This document shows positions 10,723-20,400 of a stretch of 64,000 nucleotides of DNA, piece after piece (position 1 is the first letter of the stretch; every line of letters starts with the position of its first letter). The notes under the pieces were generated by a model that saw only the letters and a program-made list of their open reading frames with translations, had not been told where the DNA came from and did no database searches. The translations under genes were made by a program, and so were the position numbers. Source of the DNA: Stomoxys calcitrans (lineage: Eukaryota > Arthropoda > Insecta > Diptera > Muscidae); NCBI RefSeq assembly GCF_963082655.1, contig NC_081553.1, forward strand, positions 153,494,941-153,558,940. The letters run 5' to 3'.

Positions 10723-10859
10723 GGCGGCTTTAAGCAATGGAAGTGCTAAATTTGAACATCCCTCTTTTGTCTGTATTGTGAAGTCGTAATGATTTTATTT
10801 TTTTTTATAATTTTGTTATAATAAGCATACAAATAAATTTACTCATTGTTCCTCAACAT

Positions 10860-11838
10860 ATTTTTTATTTCGAAACCAAGCAACGGTTCTGATTAGTTTG
10901 GCTTGTCAAAATCCTGGCATACCTTGGTCTTCATTCATCTCAATTGTGAACACGCGGTACCACCTTCAACAGGTAGTGAGCTAATATGTGCCACGAGTGT
11001 AGAACGATAAAAAGATGGGTTGGGGTTAGCAGTCTGGTTAGCTGCCCATCATCCGAAAAACATGGTACATGAAATTACTATGAAAAATTACTTTTTAAAA
11101 AGAGGGTGTGGTATAAGCACTGACGGATCTATTGGAGAAATACAGGGCAGACATTACTGCCATACAAGAAGTGCGATTGCTCGGGAAGGGCTCCACAACC
11201 ACACCGAGAGATAACACCCTATAGAATAGCTGCCATGAAACGAGTCATGCATTTATCTGTGGATTTGTGGCTAGTCGGAGACTGAAACATCTTGTCTCCA
11301 GGTTTACTCCGGTGAACGAGAGGCTAGCCACAAACCGTATAAAGGCCAAATTCTTCAACATCATCCTTATTTGCGCCCATGCCCCTACGGAAGACAAGGA
11401 CGACCAGACCAAGGGTATTTTCTACGAAAGCTTAGAAAGACCGCTGTCCCGCCCATTATATTAAAATCGTTCTGGGAGATTTTAATGCGAAAATAGGAAA
11501 GGAAAATACATTTGTCCCAACAGCCGGAAAATGTAGCCTACACGAAGAATCTCCGGTAATGGATTGAGGCTAATAGACTTCGCCGCAGCAAAGAACATGG
11601 TAGTTAGCCGCACTTGATTCCAACATCAAACACGTGAAACCAAATAGATCATGTTGTGATAGATGGAAGGCATTCAACAAGCGTGTTAGATGTACGATCG
11701 ATCCGATGGGTGAACATCGATTCGGGCCATTACCTTGTTGCAGCAAAAGTTCGCACACGTCTTAGTGTTGCGAGAAACGTACGAACTGACACTGCACGGA
11801 AGCTGGACTTTGAAAAGCTGCAAATGCTGCCCACTAGA
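10860..11838 (+). pseudogene. RTE-clade LINE, endonuclease region (decayed)
   Basis: A broken copy of the apurinic endonuclease domain of an RTE-type LINE. In changing frames one can read ITAIQEVRLLGKGS (11143 on), KHLVSRFTPVNERLA and RIKAKFFNIILICAHAPTEDKDDQ (11267-11464), VLGDFNAKIGKE (about 11470), LIDFAAAKNMVV, and the DGRHSTSVLDVRS...DSGHYLVAAKVR block (11656 on). The motifs AHAPTE, GDFNAK and DSDHYLV are characteristic of RTE endonucleases; here the last is DSGHYLV, so one catalytic-region Asp is lost. At least four frame changes and stops show it is dead. The 5' leader (10950-11040) matches 14940-15020 in the opposite orientation. Confidence 0.75.
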
Positions 11839-11935
11839 GCTGGCAAACTATCGATATTCGCAACATTTAATATTTTTCAAAAAAATATCGATACTACCGT
11901 TAATTTCAATAACTTTAAAGAAAAAAAGGAATAAA
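11838..11935 (+). repeat. ATCGAT-rich short palindromic repeat
   Basis: It begins AGAGCTGGCAAA and contains TATCGATA twice with AT-rich spacers. The inverted relatives at 13390-13470 and 13920-14001 end in TTTTGCCAGCTCT. It has the appearance of a very short foldback or MITE-type repeat that lies at the broken edge of the RTE fragments. Confidence 0.5.
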
Positions 11936-11989
11936 ACACATTTTCAGTCTCAGGTTCCTAGTTTTTGCAAAATAAAACAAGAAAATAAA

Positions 11990-12411
11990 AGGAATGGAGA
12001 CAAGTTGACCGACGAACCGTTAAGCAAGCTTCCTTGGAAAAGTTATAAGTGGGCCGGCTGCCTAAAGGAACTCAGGGACAAATTAGACTTTACCAGACAC
12101 AAGTTCATATATACTGCTGGCAAATGATTTGATTCTGCGGCAAATACTATCACAATGAAGTTAACCTAAAGAATCACATAACATCGGCCCAAAAGAGGAT
12201 CAATGAGTTTGCTTGCAAAGAGTGTTACATGCAAGTCCACGCGAGTACACGAGTCGGCAATGATATGTTAATGCCAATTGCAGTTGAACGAGCACATGAT
12301 GAGCCACCATCCGGACGGTTCCAAGAAGTTCAAATGTGAGAAATGTTTGCCATGTTTTTCTACACCCTCAAGCTTGAAAGCTCCTATGCAGGAACATTAC
12401 GTCGAAAAATA
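11990..12411 (+). pseudogene. Decayed C2H2 zinc-finger protein gene fragment
   Basis: Three frames carry zinc-finger-like segments. One reads PLSKLPWKSYKWAGCLKELR up to a stop at about 12127. The next, from 12133, reads FCGKYYHNEVNLKNHITSAQ then INEFACKECYMQVH. The third, from about 12279, reads LNEHMMSHHP, then KKFKCEKC with a Phe and Leu at finger spacing and EHYVEK before a stop at 12409-12411. The HMMSH/CEKC arrangement with a linker and the conserved hydrophobic positions are those of C2H2 fingers in DNA-binding proteins. Frame changes show that it is a relic. It is one of very few stretches in the window not tied to a transposon, but it may have been carried by one. Confidence 0.55.
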
Positions 12412-13370
12412 ACCAAACTAGAGGGGAAAAATTCCCCCTTTGCAACTTTTTTTGCTTAAATTTCTGTCTTAATATTTCCTAGTTTTTGCATGAAAGTAAT
12501 ATGAAACATCATTTTTGAGAAATGATTAAAGAGGATGATCTCAATGAAAGAAATGTTCCAAATTGAATTTCACTAGAGGTTCCCCAAGAAACGAAGTCTG
12601 TAGGTGCTACATATATAAGTAAAATATCGAAGAGAGCATGGTGGTAGTAACACACTTTTTAGAGTATTTTTTAACTTTTATGAAAAAACTAAGTCCCTAT
12701 TGGCTTTCCGGTACCCGAGTTGATAGCCAGCTTGTATTGCCTATGCGAAAATCGTGTATTTGATTTCCACCAGATGTCTTGGTCTGTCGCTACTGTGGTA
12801 TCACAATGGACTCTGTTATGACTTAACTGCCAAGCTTAGCATGATCCAAATCGGCCAATAACCCTATATATTTAGGTGCTCAAAATCTCATCTTCAGACA
12901 CTGGTTTATGTATGTATAAGTTTTATGTGATAATTCACCGATACGAATCATGCTTAGCATACAGTTGCATGTCATAACAACACAAGATACAAAGTTTTAA
13001 AAATATATAGTTGTAAGACCTAAACAAAGGCTGATTCGTCTCATTAAAGACTTACATAAATTAAAATAATTAATTTTTGCAAAATTTTAAGCAGTAGGCT
13101 GTTATTTAAGCGTGTTTTCGAGTTTAGCCAAAATCTCCCACAATATTAATGTTAAAAGTGTAATGTTGCTCAATAGACTATAACCCCAAAATGAAAAGAT
13201 TACAAGTTATCGTAAGTCGATTATTTAGAAAAACGGCAAGAAGGTGGAACTTCCCCCCTCTTTTAAGAAGTTTTTTAATTGAAATTAATATTGAAAAGCT
13301 CCATTTTTTTGCTGTTGTTCGTTCTTTTGCTGTTAGCGTTCTTTTGTCAGCTTTGATTTTTTTTATTTGC
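12412..13370. other. No gene seen (959 bp)
   Basis: AT-rich sequence without a convincing frame. Around 12785-12815 'ctactgtggtatcacaatggac' recalls the 3' end of the LOA-like LINE at 39350-39370, so a small old fragment of that family may lie here. Two overlapping open frames on opposite strands at 13178-13424 are low-complexity and not supported. Confidence 0.4.
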
Positions 13371-13469
13371 AAATGGCGAAACTTTGTCAAAATATCGATA
13401 AAAAAAATAACAAACGATATTTAATCAAAAAATTAAATATCGATAGTATCGATATTTTGCCAGCTCTAT

Positions 13470-13610
13470 TGCCCACTCCATGGAAAGAACCGCATTGTCC
13501 GTACTTGGGTGCCAAAGCCTGCCCAAAGGAACCCATGGTACGACCAGGAGTGCCAAAAAGCTACTGAAGGCAAGAATACCGCAGCCATGTGGTCTTGTGA
13601 ATCCTTCAAT
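13470..13610 (+). pseudogene. RTE LINE linker-region fragment, copy 1
   Basis: It reads AHSMERTALSVLG then (frameshifted) KEPMVRPGVPKSY. The same coding piece appears at 31690-31735 and 14003-14140. In RTE elements this lies between the endonuclease and the reverse transcriptase. The repeat unit places it head-to-head with a minus-strand endonuclease fragment, so the locus is rearranged. Confidence 0.55.
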
Positions 13611-13614
13611 GGTG

Positions 13615-13915
13615 AAATCTAGTGCTAGTAACTACCATGTTCCTTGCCGCGGCGAAGTCTATTAGCCTCAATCCATTATCGGAAATTTTTTCGTGTAGGC
13701 TTAATTTTCCTTTCCTGTTTTCGCAGTAAAATCTCCAGAACGATTTTAAGATCATATTCTCTTTCTAAGCGCTCGTAGAAAATATCCTTGGTCTGTTTGG
13801 CTGATGTTGAAGAATTTGGCCTTTATGCGGATTGTGGCTAGCCTCTCACTCATCGGAGTAAGTCTGGAGACAAGGTGTTTCAGTCTCCGACTAACCACAA
13901 ATCGAATGGCGAAAC
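13615..13915 (-). pseudogene. RTE LINE endonuclease fragment, copy 1
   Basis: The reverse complement of this stretch matches 11275-11640: the segments around the GDFNAK region and KRIKAKFFN-like sequence can be recognised in inverted orientation with many substitutions. It is broken by stops and is a dead fragment. Confidence 0.55.
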
Positions 13916-14002
13916 TTTGTCAAAATATCGATAGAAAAAAATAATCGATATTTAACCAAAAAATTAAATATCGATAGTATCGATATTTTGCCAGCTCTAT
14001 TG

Positions 14003-14140
14003 CCCACTCCATGGAAAGAGCCGCAACATCCGTACTTGGGTGCCAATGCCTCCCTAAAGGAACCCATGGTACGACCAGGAGTGCCAAAAAGCTACTGAAG
14101 GCAAGAATACCGCAGCCATGTGGTCGTGTGAATCCTTCAA
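14003..14140 (+). pseudogene. RTE LINE linker-region fragment, copy 2
   Basis: Duplicate of 13470-13610 in the second 543-bp unit, with a few substitutions (for example 'gccgcaacatccgtacttgg' against 'accgcattgtccgtacttgg'). Confidence 0.55.
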
Positions 14141-14149
14141 TGGTGAAAT

Positions 14150-14450
14150 CTAGTGCTGGTAACTACCATGTTCTTTGCCGCGGCGAAGTCTATTAGCCTC
14201 AATCCATTATCGGAAATTTCTTTGTGTAGGCTTAATTTTCCTTTCCTGTTTTCGCAGTAAAATCTCCAGAACGATTTTAATATCATATTCTCTTTCTAAG
14301 CGCTCGTATCATTGGTCTGTTTGACTGATGTTGAAGAATTTATTTAGAATTTAGTTTTATAGGCTGTTACCTCTCGGTGTGGTTGTGGAGCCATTCCCGA
14401 GCAAACGCACTTCCTGTATGGCAGTAATGTCTGCTCTGTATATCTCTAAT
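14150..14450 (-). pseudogene. RTE LINE endonuclease fragment, copy 2
   Basis: Duplicate of 13615-13915 but with a deletion in the middle. It then extends past the duplicated unit to 'gttacctctcggtgtggttgtggagccattcccgagca', which is the inverted equivalent of 11178-11212. This shows that the fragment here is longer than in copy 1. Confidence 0.55.
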
Positions 14451-15045
14451 ACATCCTCCAGTGCTTATACTACCCCCCAGTATTCACTGAATAAGGTTAA
14501 GCCAAGCGATCAGCCGATATACATACTTTTTTTTTAATATTTGGCAGTACTTGGCATTGAGGATGTCAACTTGTTCTCTTTTTACATTCATTCTTTGTTT
14601 ACGTTTTCTCCTATATGATGACATTTTCAATCGTCAGATTTGACATCCTTAATGATGTTTATGGGGCCTATCCACTTTGTGTTTTGCATGTGACCTAACC
14701 TTCTATTAGTGAATCCTGACTACCCCCTTTCTATAAAGAGTGGGACTTCCAGGTGCATAAACGCAAATCAAAAATGCTAATTTTGCTTATGAACATTCCA
14801 CTAAGGAACAGGGGTAAACTTCTCACATATCAATCATCAAATCATGATCCTTAAAACGTTTGCGGGGATCGTCAAAATAGGGGGAATCCGTTTAAAGTCT
14901 TCGTCATTTATTTAAATTAATTTCTTTAAGTTTTCCCTTTGATGGGCTACTAACCCGACGCCCCAACCTCACTTTTAACGTTCTATCGGTAAAATCGTTG
15001 CACATTTTAGCTCACTACCTATAACAGATGTTTAAGATAGCTACC
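14451..15045. other. No gene; scraps of SINE and RTE leader
   Basis: A SINE scrap ('gaacattccactaaggaacaggggtaaacttctcacatatcaat') lies at 14788-14833. An inverted copy of the RTE leader ('cccaacctcacttttaacgttctatcggtaaaatcgttgcaca...tagctcactacct') lies at about 14960-15022. Nothing else is recognisable. Confidence 0.45.
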
Positions 15046-15531
15046 CACACTGATAGACAAATTACGGTACTTTGCCAATACCGCCTGGTATTATTTTGTT
15101 CGCGTCACTGGCAAAAATGTTTAATACATTTGGTATGAACTTAATACCAGAAAAAGGAGGCTATTAAGAATTGACGGCGGCACATTTGTGTTATTGTCAT
15201 CGCGCCAAAAGTGTTGTTAAGCTTTGTACTTAAAATATTGACGCCATTATCAAATATTTTGTTAAATAAATAAATAAAATGTTTTAATACAATTTGAGCG
15301 CGTAAAACCCCGTTAAAATACTCGAAAGCGGTGAAAATGGAAATAGTACAAATTCTAAAGACATTCTACAATATTTTAAAAACATGATAGTCTCTTGTGT
15401 GGAAAACGATGCTGTGTTGATGTATTCATATGAAAACCACTTCTGGGAATCGATGGATATGGAATCAATTGCTGAATACAAAGAATTGAAGTTGGTCACC
15501 GTGTAACATTACCTTTTGTAATTATTAACAT
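15046..15531 (+). repeat. Left half of a DNA element or gene split by the BEL insertion
   Basis: CACACTGATAGACAAATTACGGTAC at 15046 loosely mirrors the inverted stretch GGTATCAACTTTTCTCTGGGTG at 26309-26330. Both flanking regions are rich in 'ggtatta/ggtact...accaata' phrases. If these are terminal repeats, an element of about 0.8 kb (15046-15531 plus 26028-26330) was interrupted by the BEL retrotransposon. The match is imperfect and no target duplication was fixed. Confidence 0.3.
15307..15506 (+). CDS. Unidentified short open frame, C-terminal exon candidate
   Basis: A frame open from about 15307 to a stop at 15504-15506 reads NPVKILESGENGNSTNSKDI, then an unbroken acidic and hydrophobic mix with NMIVSCVENDAVLMYSYENH and SIAEYKELKLVTV before the stop. 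It has no Met near the start of the frame and no clear splice acceptor. The BEL element sits 26 bp after the stop, and an AATAAA lies just past the insertion at 26036. It could be a last exon or the coding end of a split DNA transposon. I do not recognise the family. Confidence 0.3.
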
Positions 15532-16414
15532 TGTTGGGGGTCAAACTAAGGGTTTTGCCTTTCGAAATAAAAAATCAGAGGGAGAATTAGGTTTAAAATT
15601 CAATGCTGTTGTAATGGTTTATTGTGTTTGTTGCTCATTTCATTATTTATAAGTAGTAAATCGAATTCAGTCTTTTGTTGTAGGTAAATTTAGATAGACA
15701 ATTGTACATGTAGCATTAAGTAGTTAATTTCTTTTAGGATGAAGTAGCACAATTTATTCTTAGTTTAAGTAGCGAATTTTAACTTTAGTTTTGGATAGGA
15801 AATTTTAACTTTAGCTTTAAGTAGGAAAATTTAATTTTAGAGGGTAAGTAGGTTATTTCACATTTTGATTTTGGGTCTAAGGATATAGGAATTGGTTGAT
15901 GGTGTGTAGAGTGGCCCGCACTTGTGTTTATTTTTGGTGTCCCGCACTTTGATGGTTTAACCATGTGTTGTGTTGATTTTGGGTCTTCTTGTGGGTTTAT
16001 GTTGTATCTTAGTGTCTTCTTCACGTCTGAAAATTGAGTTTGTTAATTTTTGTTTCACTGTTTGTAATGTTCTTTTCTTTAACGATTGTTTATATGTATA
16101 TATGTAAGATCACTTTTTTGCTTTTCACTTCACTTGGGTTCACTTTGAGGGGGAGCGAATACGATGCGCGGGTTTGAGATTTAAAAGCGAGACTGATCTT
16201 TTTTTGGTTGTTGCTTGTCACTTGGACCCCGCGAAAACGGTCAACTTTCCAAGCTACAAGCAACAATTCCAGGTAAACAAATATGAAGTCAAGGCGGAAT
16301 CAGCGATTAAGAACTTACTTCAATGTACCGTTATGCACAGTGGGTCATGTGCATACGTGAACGCATGTCTGCACATGGGTGCACATGACTTCATGTTCAA
16401 ACGTACTTTGAACA
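15532..16414 (-). repeat. BEL element 3' LTR
   Basis: 883 bp with TG...CA ends. On the element strand, AATAAA is at 15618-15623, a candidate polyadenylation signal. The outer (U3) end on the minus strand has several ATGTGCAC/ATGCACATG-type palindromic words (about 16320-16400). It carries a duplicated open frame that also exists in the other LTR and is a by-product. Confidence 0.93.
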
Positions 16415-16426
16415 TTCTCCCCCTCC
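16415..16426 (-). other. BEL polypurine tract
   Basis: On the element strand, GGAGGGGGAGAA lies directly against the TGTTC start of the 3' LTR. This is the expected position of the plus-strand DNA priming site. Confidence 0.85.
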
Positions 16427-16452
16427 AAGTGACGAAGTGACATCTTACCTTT

Positions 16453-17391
16453 TTAATTTTGGTTTCTTGCCTGTGAGGTGACTGGGCCGACGAACACGTA
16501 TCCCCAATCTGTCTCCTGGGCGAAGACGGCTCCCAATCCGGGTTGTACAACACCACTCCTCCGGAGGTGGGCGTAGGCATCGGCCCCTACCTCTACATCG
16601 ATTGGTTCGTTGCCCCTAGGGTCAGCATCTGCCAAAGAAAGGGATCTTAGGCTGCTTGTGGGGTCGGGAATGATGGGATCTGAATAGGGTCGTCGCGGCA
16701 AATCCCGGGTCACCACTGCCCGGATGGTATACATGGTCCTCCTCGACGCATGCCTTGACCGAAGTCTTATTGTTGCCAGACGGTGCCCTCTGCGCTCTCT
16801 CGTTGGTATCCCCAGGCGAGTTACTGTGGCTGCCGCGATTCGGGTGATGGTCGATGCCTGGCACAAAAGTACCCGTACCCCAGCCCAATCGTCCTGCTCC
16901 TCGGGTGCCAATTCCACCATCGCCGTGGGTACAAAAACAGTGGCCCGGCTGTAAGGTATCTCGACCGGGGGAGGGCCTTGGACGATGGGCATCTGGTTGG
17001 CTGGTTCGATTGCAAGTTGCCGTGGGTTGGCAATCTCCATTGGGGGCGGGCTGTAGCTGCCGTATGTCTCCCTAAGCTGTGGGGCTCCATGCAGCATTGT
17101 GTGATGGCGGTAGTCGCATGTTCGGCAGGCAGTGACCACGGGGCAGTCTGGGGCCAGATGGCTGCGCGCCAGACAGTTCCGACAGTAACTCCGTCTCTCA
17201 ACTGTCTCGTATCTCTGATACGGTGTCATTTGCCGGAACCGCGGGCATGACCGTATGGCGTGGTCCTCCTGGCAGAGGCCACAGGCATACTGCCAAGATG
17301 CGGGGCGATACCTGGGTTCCCGTGGGTCGAAGCGAGGGCGTGTGGGTCTGGCGGGTCGTGGGGACTCTGGGCGAGGTAAATATCCGGCCAT
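16453..17391 (-). CDS. Env-position accessory ORF: Gag zinc-knuckle/protease-like protein
   Basis: 312 codons between the pol stop and the polypurine tract, in the sense of the element. Residues 1-35 are Pro/Arg-rich. Residues 37-101 hold three zinc-binding repeats, CX2CX3HX4C, CX2CX4HX4C and CX2CX3HHX3H, with exactly the order and spacing of the three in the Gag of the same element. Residues 170-305 resemble the BEL aspartic-protease domain, including SLADADP and VFAQETDWGYVFVGPV, like SLADPRF and LLAQDTVFGWIIGGPI in the polyprotein. The catalytic IIDPGS is replaced by LLCQAS (Cys177), so protease activity should be lost. The ORF is clearly more GC-rich than the rest of the element. It may be a nucleic-acid-binding Gag-like accessory protein or a captured piece of another BEL element. 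The ATG is 3 nt after a splice-acceptor-like TTTTGGTTACAG. Confidence 0.8.
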   Translation of the reverse strand: MAGYLPRPESPRPARPTRPRFDPREPRYRPASWQYACGLCQEDHAIRSCPRFRQMTPYQRYETVERRSYCRNCLARSHLAPDCPVVTACRTCDYRHHTMLHGAPQLRETYGSYSPPPMEIANPRQLAIEPANQMPIVQGPPPVEIPYSRATVFVPTAMVELAPEEQDDWAGVRVLLCQASTITRIAAATVTRLGIPTRERRGHRLATIRLRSRHASRRTMYTIRAVVTRDLPRRPYSDPIIPDPTSSLRSLSLADADPRGNEPIDVEVGADAYAHLRRSGVVQPGLGAVFAQETDWGYVFVGPVTSQARNQN

Positions 17392-17393
17392 TA

Positions 17394-17405
17394 TCTGTAA
17401 CCAAA
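17394..17405 (-). promoter_or_regulatory. Candidate splice acceptor for the accessory ORF
   Basis: On the element strand TTTTGGTTACAG directly precedes ATAATGG, the ORF start. A spliced subgenomic RNA is how envelope ORFs in the same position are expressed in other LTR elements. A candidate donor GTAAGT lies in the 5' LTR (25921-25926), but whether it is transcribed is unknown. Confidence 0.4.
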
Positions 17406-17433
17406 ATCCCGTGAGTACCGTGTTTTGATGTGA

Positions 17434-20400
17434 TTATGAATTGCTAGGGGTGTCTGAGAATAATTTGACAATCTTAGTTATGGGTCGACTGACTATGCCA
17501 TTGGAAGTTCGAATATCTACAACTCGAGTGTTCTGATCAACACCGGGGTATGTTTTAAAAACTCGTCCTAACTTCCACTCGGTGGGATATCTCTCATCCC
17601 TGATGACAACTAAATCATTGACCTGTATGTTATCTTGCTGATACTTCCATTTGTATCTACGGTGAAGCTCATTTAAGTACTCTGACTTCCACCTCTGACA
17701 AAAGTTTTGGGATATAATCTTTAATCTCTTCCACCGATTTGCAAGCGTTATGTCCTCCTCTGAGATGTCGGGTTCTGCCGGGGTCAAAAGGGAAGAGCCT
17801 ATAAGGAAGTGAGCTGGGGTCAAGGGTGCTAAATCGTTAGGGTCTTCAGAAGCTGGACTAAGGGGTCGTGAATTGAGGCAGGCCTCGATACGTGCCAATA
17901 TGGTTGACAGTTCTTCGAACGTGAAGTTCATTTTGGGCATAGACTTCTTAAGGTGTATCTTGAATGATTTAACTCCTGCCTCCCACAATCCCCCCATATG
18001 GGGAGCTCCTGGAGGAATAAATTTCCACTCTAAATTCTGATGAGCATGTTGCTGAATGGCGCTGCTCTGTAAACTTTTCATAAACTCTTTCTGATCTTTC
18101 TTGAGCATTTCTGCTGCGCCTATAAAATTCTTTCCATTGTCGGAATATATCTTTTCTGGGCACCCTCTCCTTCCTATGAAACGAGCTAATGCCGCCAGAA
18201 ATGATTGAGTCGATAAATCACTTGTTGCTTCTAAGTGGATGGCTTTTGTCGCAAAACAAACAAATATGCAGATATAACCCTTGGTTATTAAACACGCTCG
18301 TGCTGTTAAGCTTTTGATTCCGAAGGGTCCTGCAAAATCTACCCCTGTATTCGTAAAGGGTCTGGATAAAGTAGTACGCTCGGGTGGAAGAGATGACATA
18401 ATTTGGGTCTGAGTCTTTAATCGATATAGGGTACAAACTCTGCAATTGTGTATAACTTTCTTGATCAACTGTTTCAATCTGAATATCCAAAACTCCGTAC
18501 GGATGAGCCGGGTCATAAGTTGATTGCCTCCGTGCATTGAGACTTTATGAACAAATTCCACTAGAAGGAGTGCAAATCGCGAATCATATGGGATTAAGAT
18601 TGGATGACGTTCGCTGTACGTCAAAGCTGGCGATTGAACTAAACGACCATTGGATCTAATTACTCCTTTTCTATCTATGAAGGGGTTGAATGGTAAAAGA
18701 CTACTTCTAGGTGAAAGCCTTTTCTTTTGGGTCAAAGAACTGTATTCCTCAACGAAGTAATGTTTCTGAGTTGCCACTATAAGACGCATCTTTGTGTCTA
18801 TGAGCTCTGGGCTGGTTATTTCTTGCGATGAAATTTTAAGTGAGGATCTAGTTGAACCTGTGTTACGCCAGAACCTAACTGCGTAAGACAAAACACGATA
18901 TGCTCTAGCTAAAGACGAAAATCGAGTCAAAGGGTCATCAAAAGTGCCTGTTGCGAATACTTTAACTTGTTTTGCTTCAAGATTAGTGTCTGTATTAACT
19001 CGGTCTTGCGGCCACTGATCATGCGGCAATTTGAGCCACTGGGGTCCCGTCCACCATAAATTATGAGATATTAAGTCGTCAGGAGAACAGCCACGACTTG
19101 CTACATCTGCAGGATTATATTCTGAGTCAACATGTTTCCAATGCTCACCACCGACGTTCTCTAATATCTCTGAAACCCTGTTACCAACGAAAGCGCTCCA
19201 TGAGCATGGTGGCTTTTGTAGCCAGGCTAGAACGATTGTAGAGTCGGTCCAGAAATGGGTCGTAAACTTTGATAATCGAAGCTTAGGCACAATGGCATTT
19301 GCTAACCTTGACAACATAACTGCACCGCATAATTCTAACCTTGGCAGAGAGATTTTCTTAACTGGGGCTACTCGGGTCTTGGCTGCTAGAAGAAAAGTGT
19401 CTACAGTTTTATCGATGTGTTCAACGCGTATATAAATTGTGGCTGCATATGCGCTTTCTGACGCGTCGCAGAATCCATGTATCTCCACAATACTAGCAGG
19501 TGTAAACCGAACCCATCTTGGTATCGATACAGTGTCTATAGAATGGCTGCCTCTCACAAAGTTATTCCAGTTCATTTGAGTCACTGGCTTCAACGAGTCA
19601 TCCCATTCTACCTTATCTAGCCAAACCTGCTGCATGATTAACTTGGCTACAACAATTACTGGCGCTAACCATCCACATGGGTCGAAAAACCTTGCTATCG
19701 TTGATAATACTTCTCGCTTGGTGCTCATTTGCTTTTCTTCAACTGTAGGGGCCGTAAAAGTGAAATTATCACCTGATATATTCCAACGAATTCCTAGGGT
19801 CTTTGTCGAAGAAGCTTCGGAAATATTTAACCAATCTATTGGAAGAAGCATGTCTTCATTTAAATCCTTTAACAAACGTGTGTCATTTGACGCCCATTTT
19901 CTTAGCCTGAAACCAGCTGATTCTAATGCGGAGGCTAATTCTTTCCTAGCTGCTGTAGCTTCTTCTATGGAGTGTCCGCCCGCTAATACATCATCGACAT
20001 ATAAATTTTCTTTAATAATTCTTGATCCTAACGGATGAGAATCTTTCACGTCTTCTGCTAACTGGAGAAGGGTCCTAATCGCTAAAAATGGGGCGCAATT
20101 TATGCCGAAGGTAACAGTTAAGAGTTCGTAATCCTCAATTGGGTGGTTTTCTGATTTGCGAAAGAGGATCCTTTGAAATGCTGTTTGATTGGGGTCTACT
20201 AAGATCTGACGATACATCTTTGTCACGTCTGCATTGAAGACGTACTTAAAAAATCTCCAGTTCAACACTTGTACGACAAGGTCTTGCTGAAGTATGGGTC
20301 CTGTATGTAAGATATCATTAAGACTTTTCTTGTTTGATGTTGGGCTAGATGCGTTAAAAACCACTCTAAGTTTTGTGGTAACCCTATCTGGTTTGATAAC

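Larger units (their letters stand above)
13373..14345 (+). repeat. 543-bp tandem duplication containing RTE fragments
   Basis: 'atggcgaaactttgtcaaaatatcgata' starts at 13373 and again at 13916, and the two copies can be followed for most of 543 bp with small indels. Each copy has an ATCGAT-rich palindrome, then a plus-strand RTE coding piece, then a minus-strand RTE endonuclease piece. The second copy lacks about 130 bp in its distal part. The duplication happened after the inverted arrangement had formed. Confidence 0.75.

Noticed and set aside
13178..13424. Two overlapping opposite frames of 70 and 77 codons
   Set aside because: Low complexity AT-rich sequence; no motif or splice context.
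16174..16440. 88- and 106-codon frames inside the two LTRs (also 25782-26102)
   Set aside because: Identical because the LTRs are identical; plus strand, antisense to the element, no motif.
16821..17250. Overlapping frames of 126-155 codons on both strands in the accessory ORF region
   Set aside because: GC-rich DNA leaves many frames open; only the 312-codon frame carries zinc and protease-like motifs.
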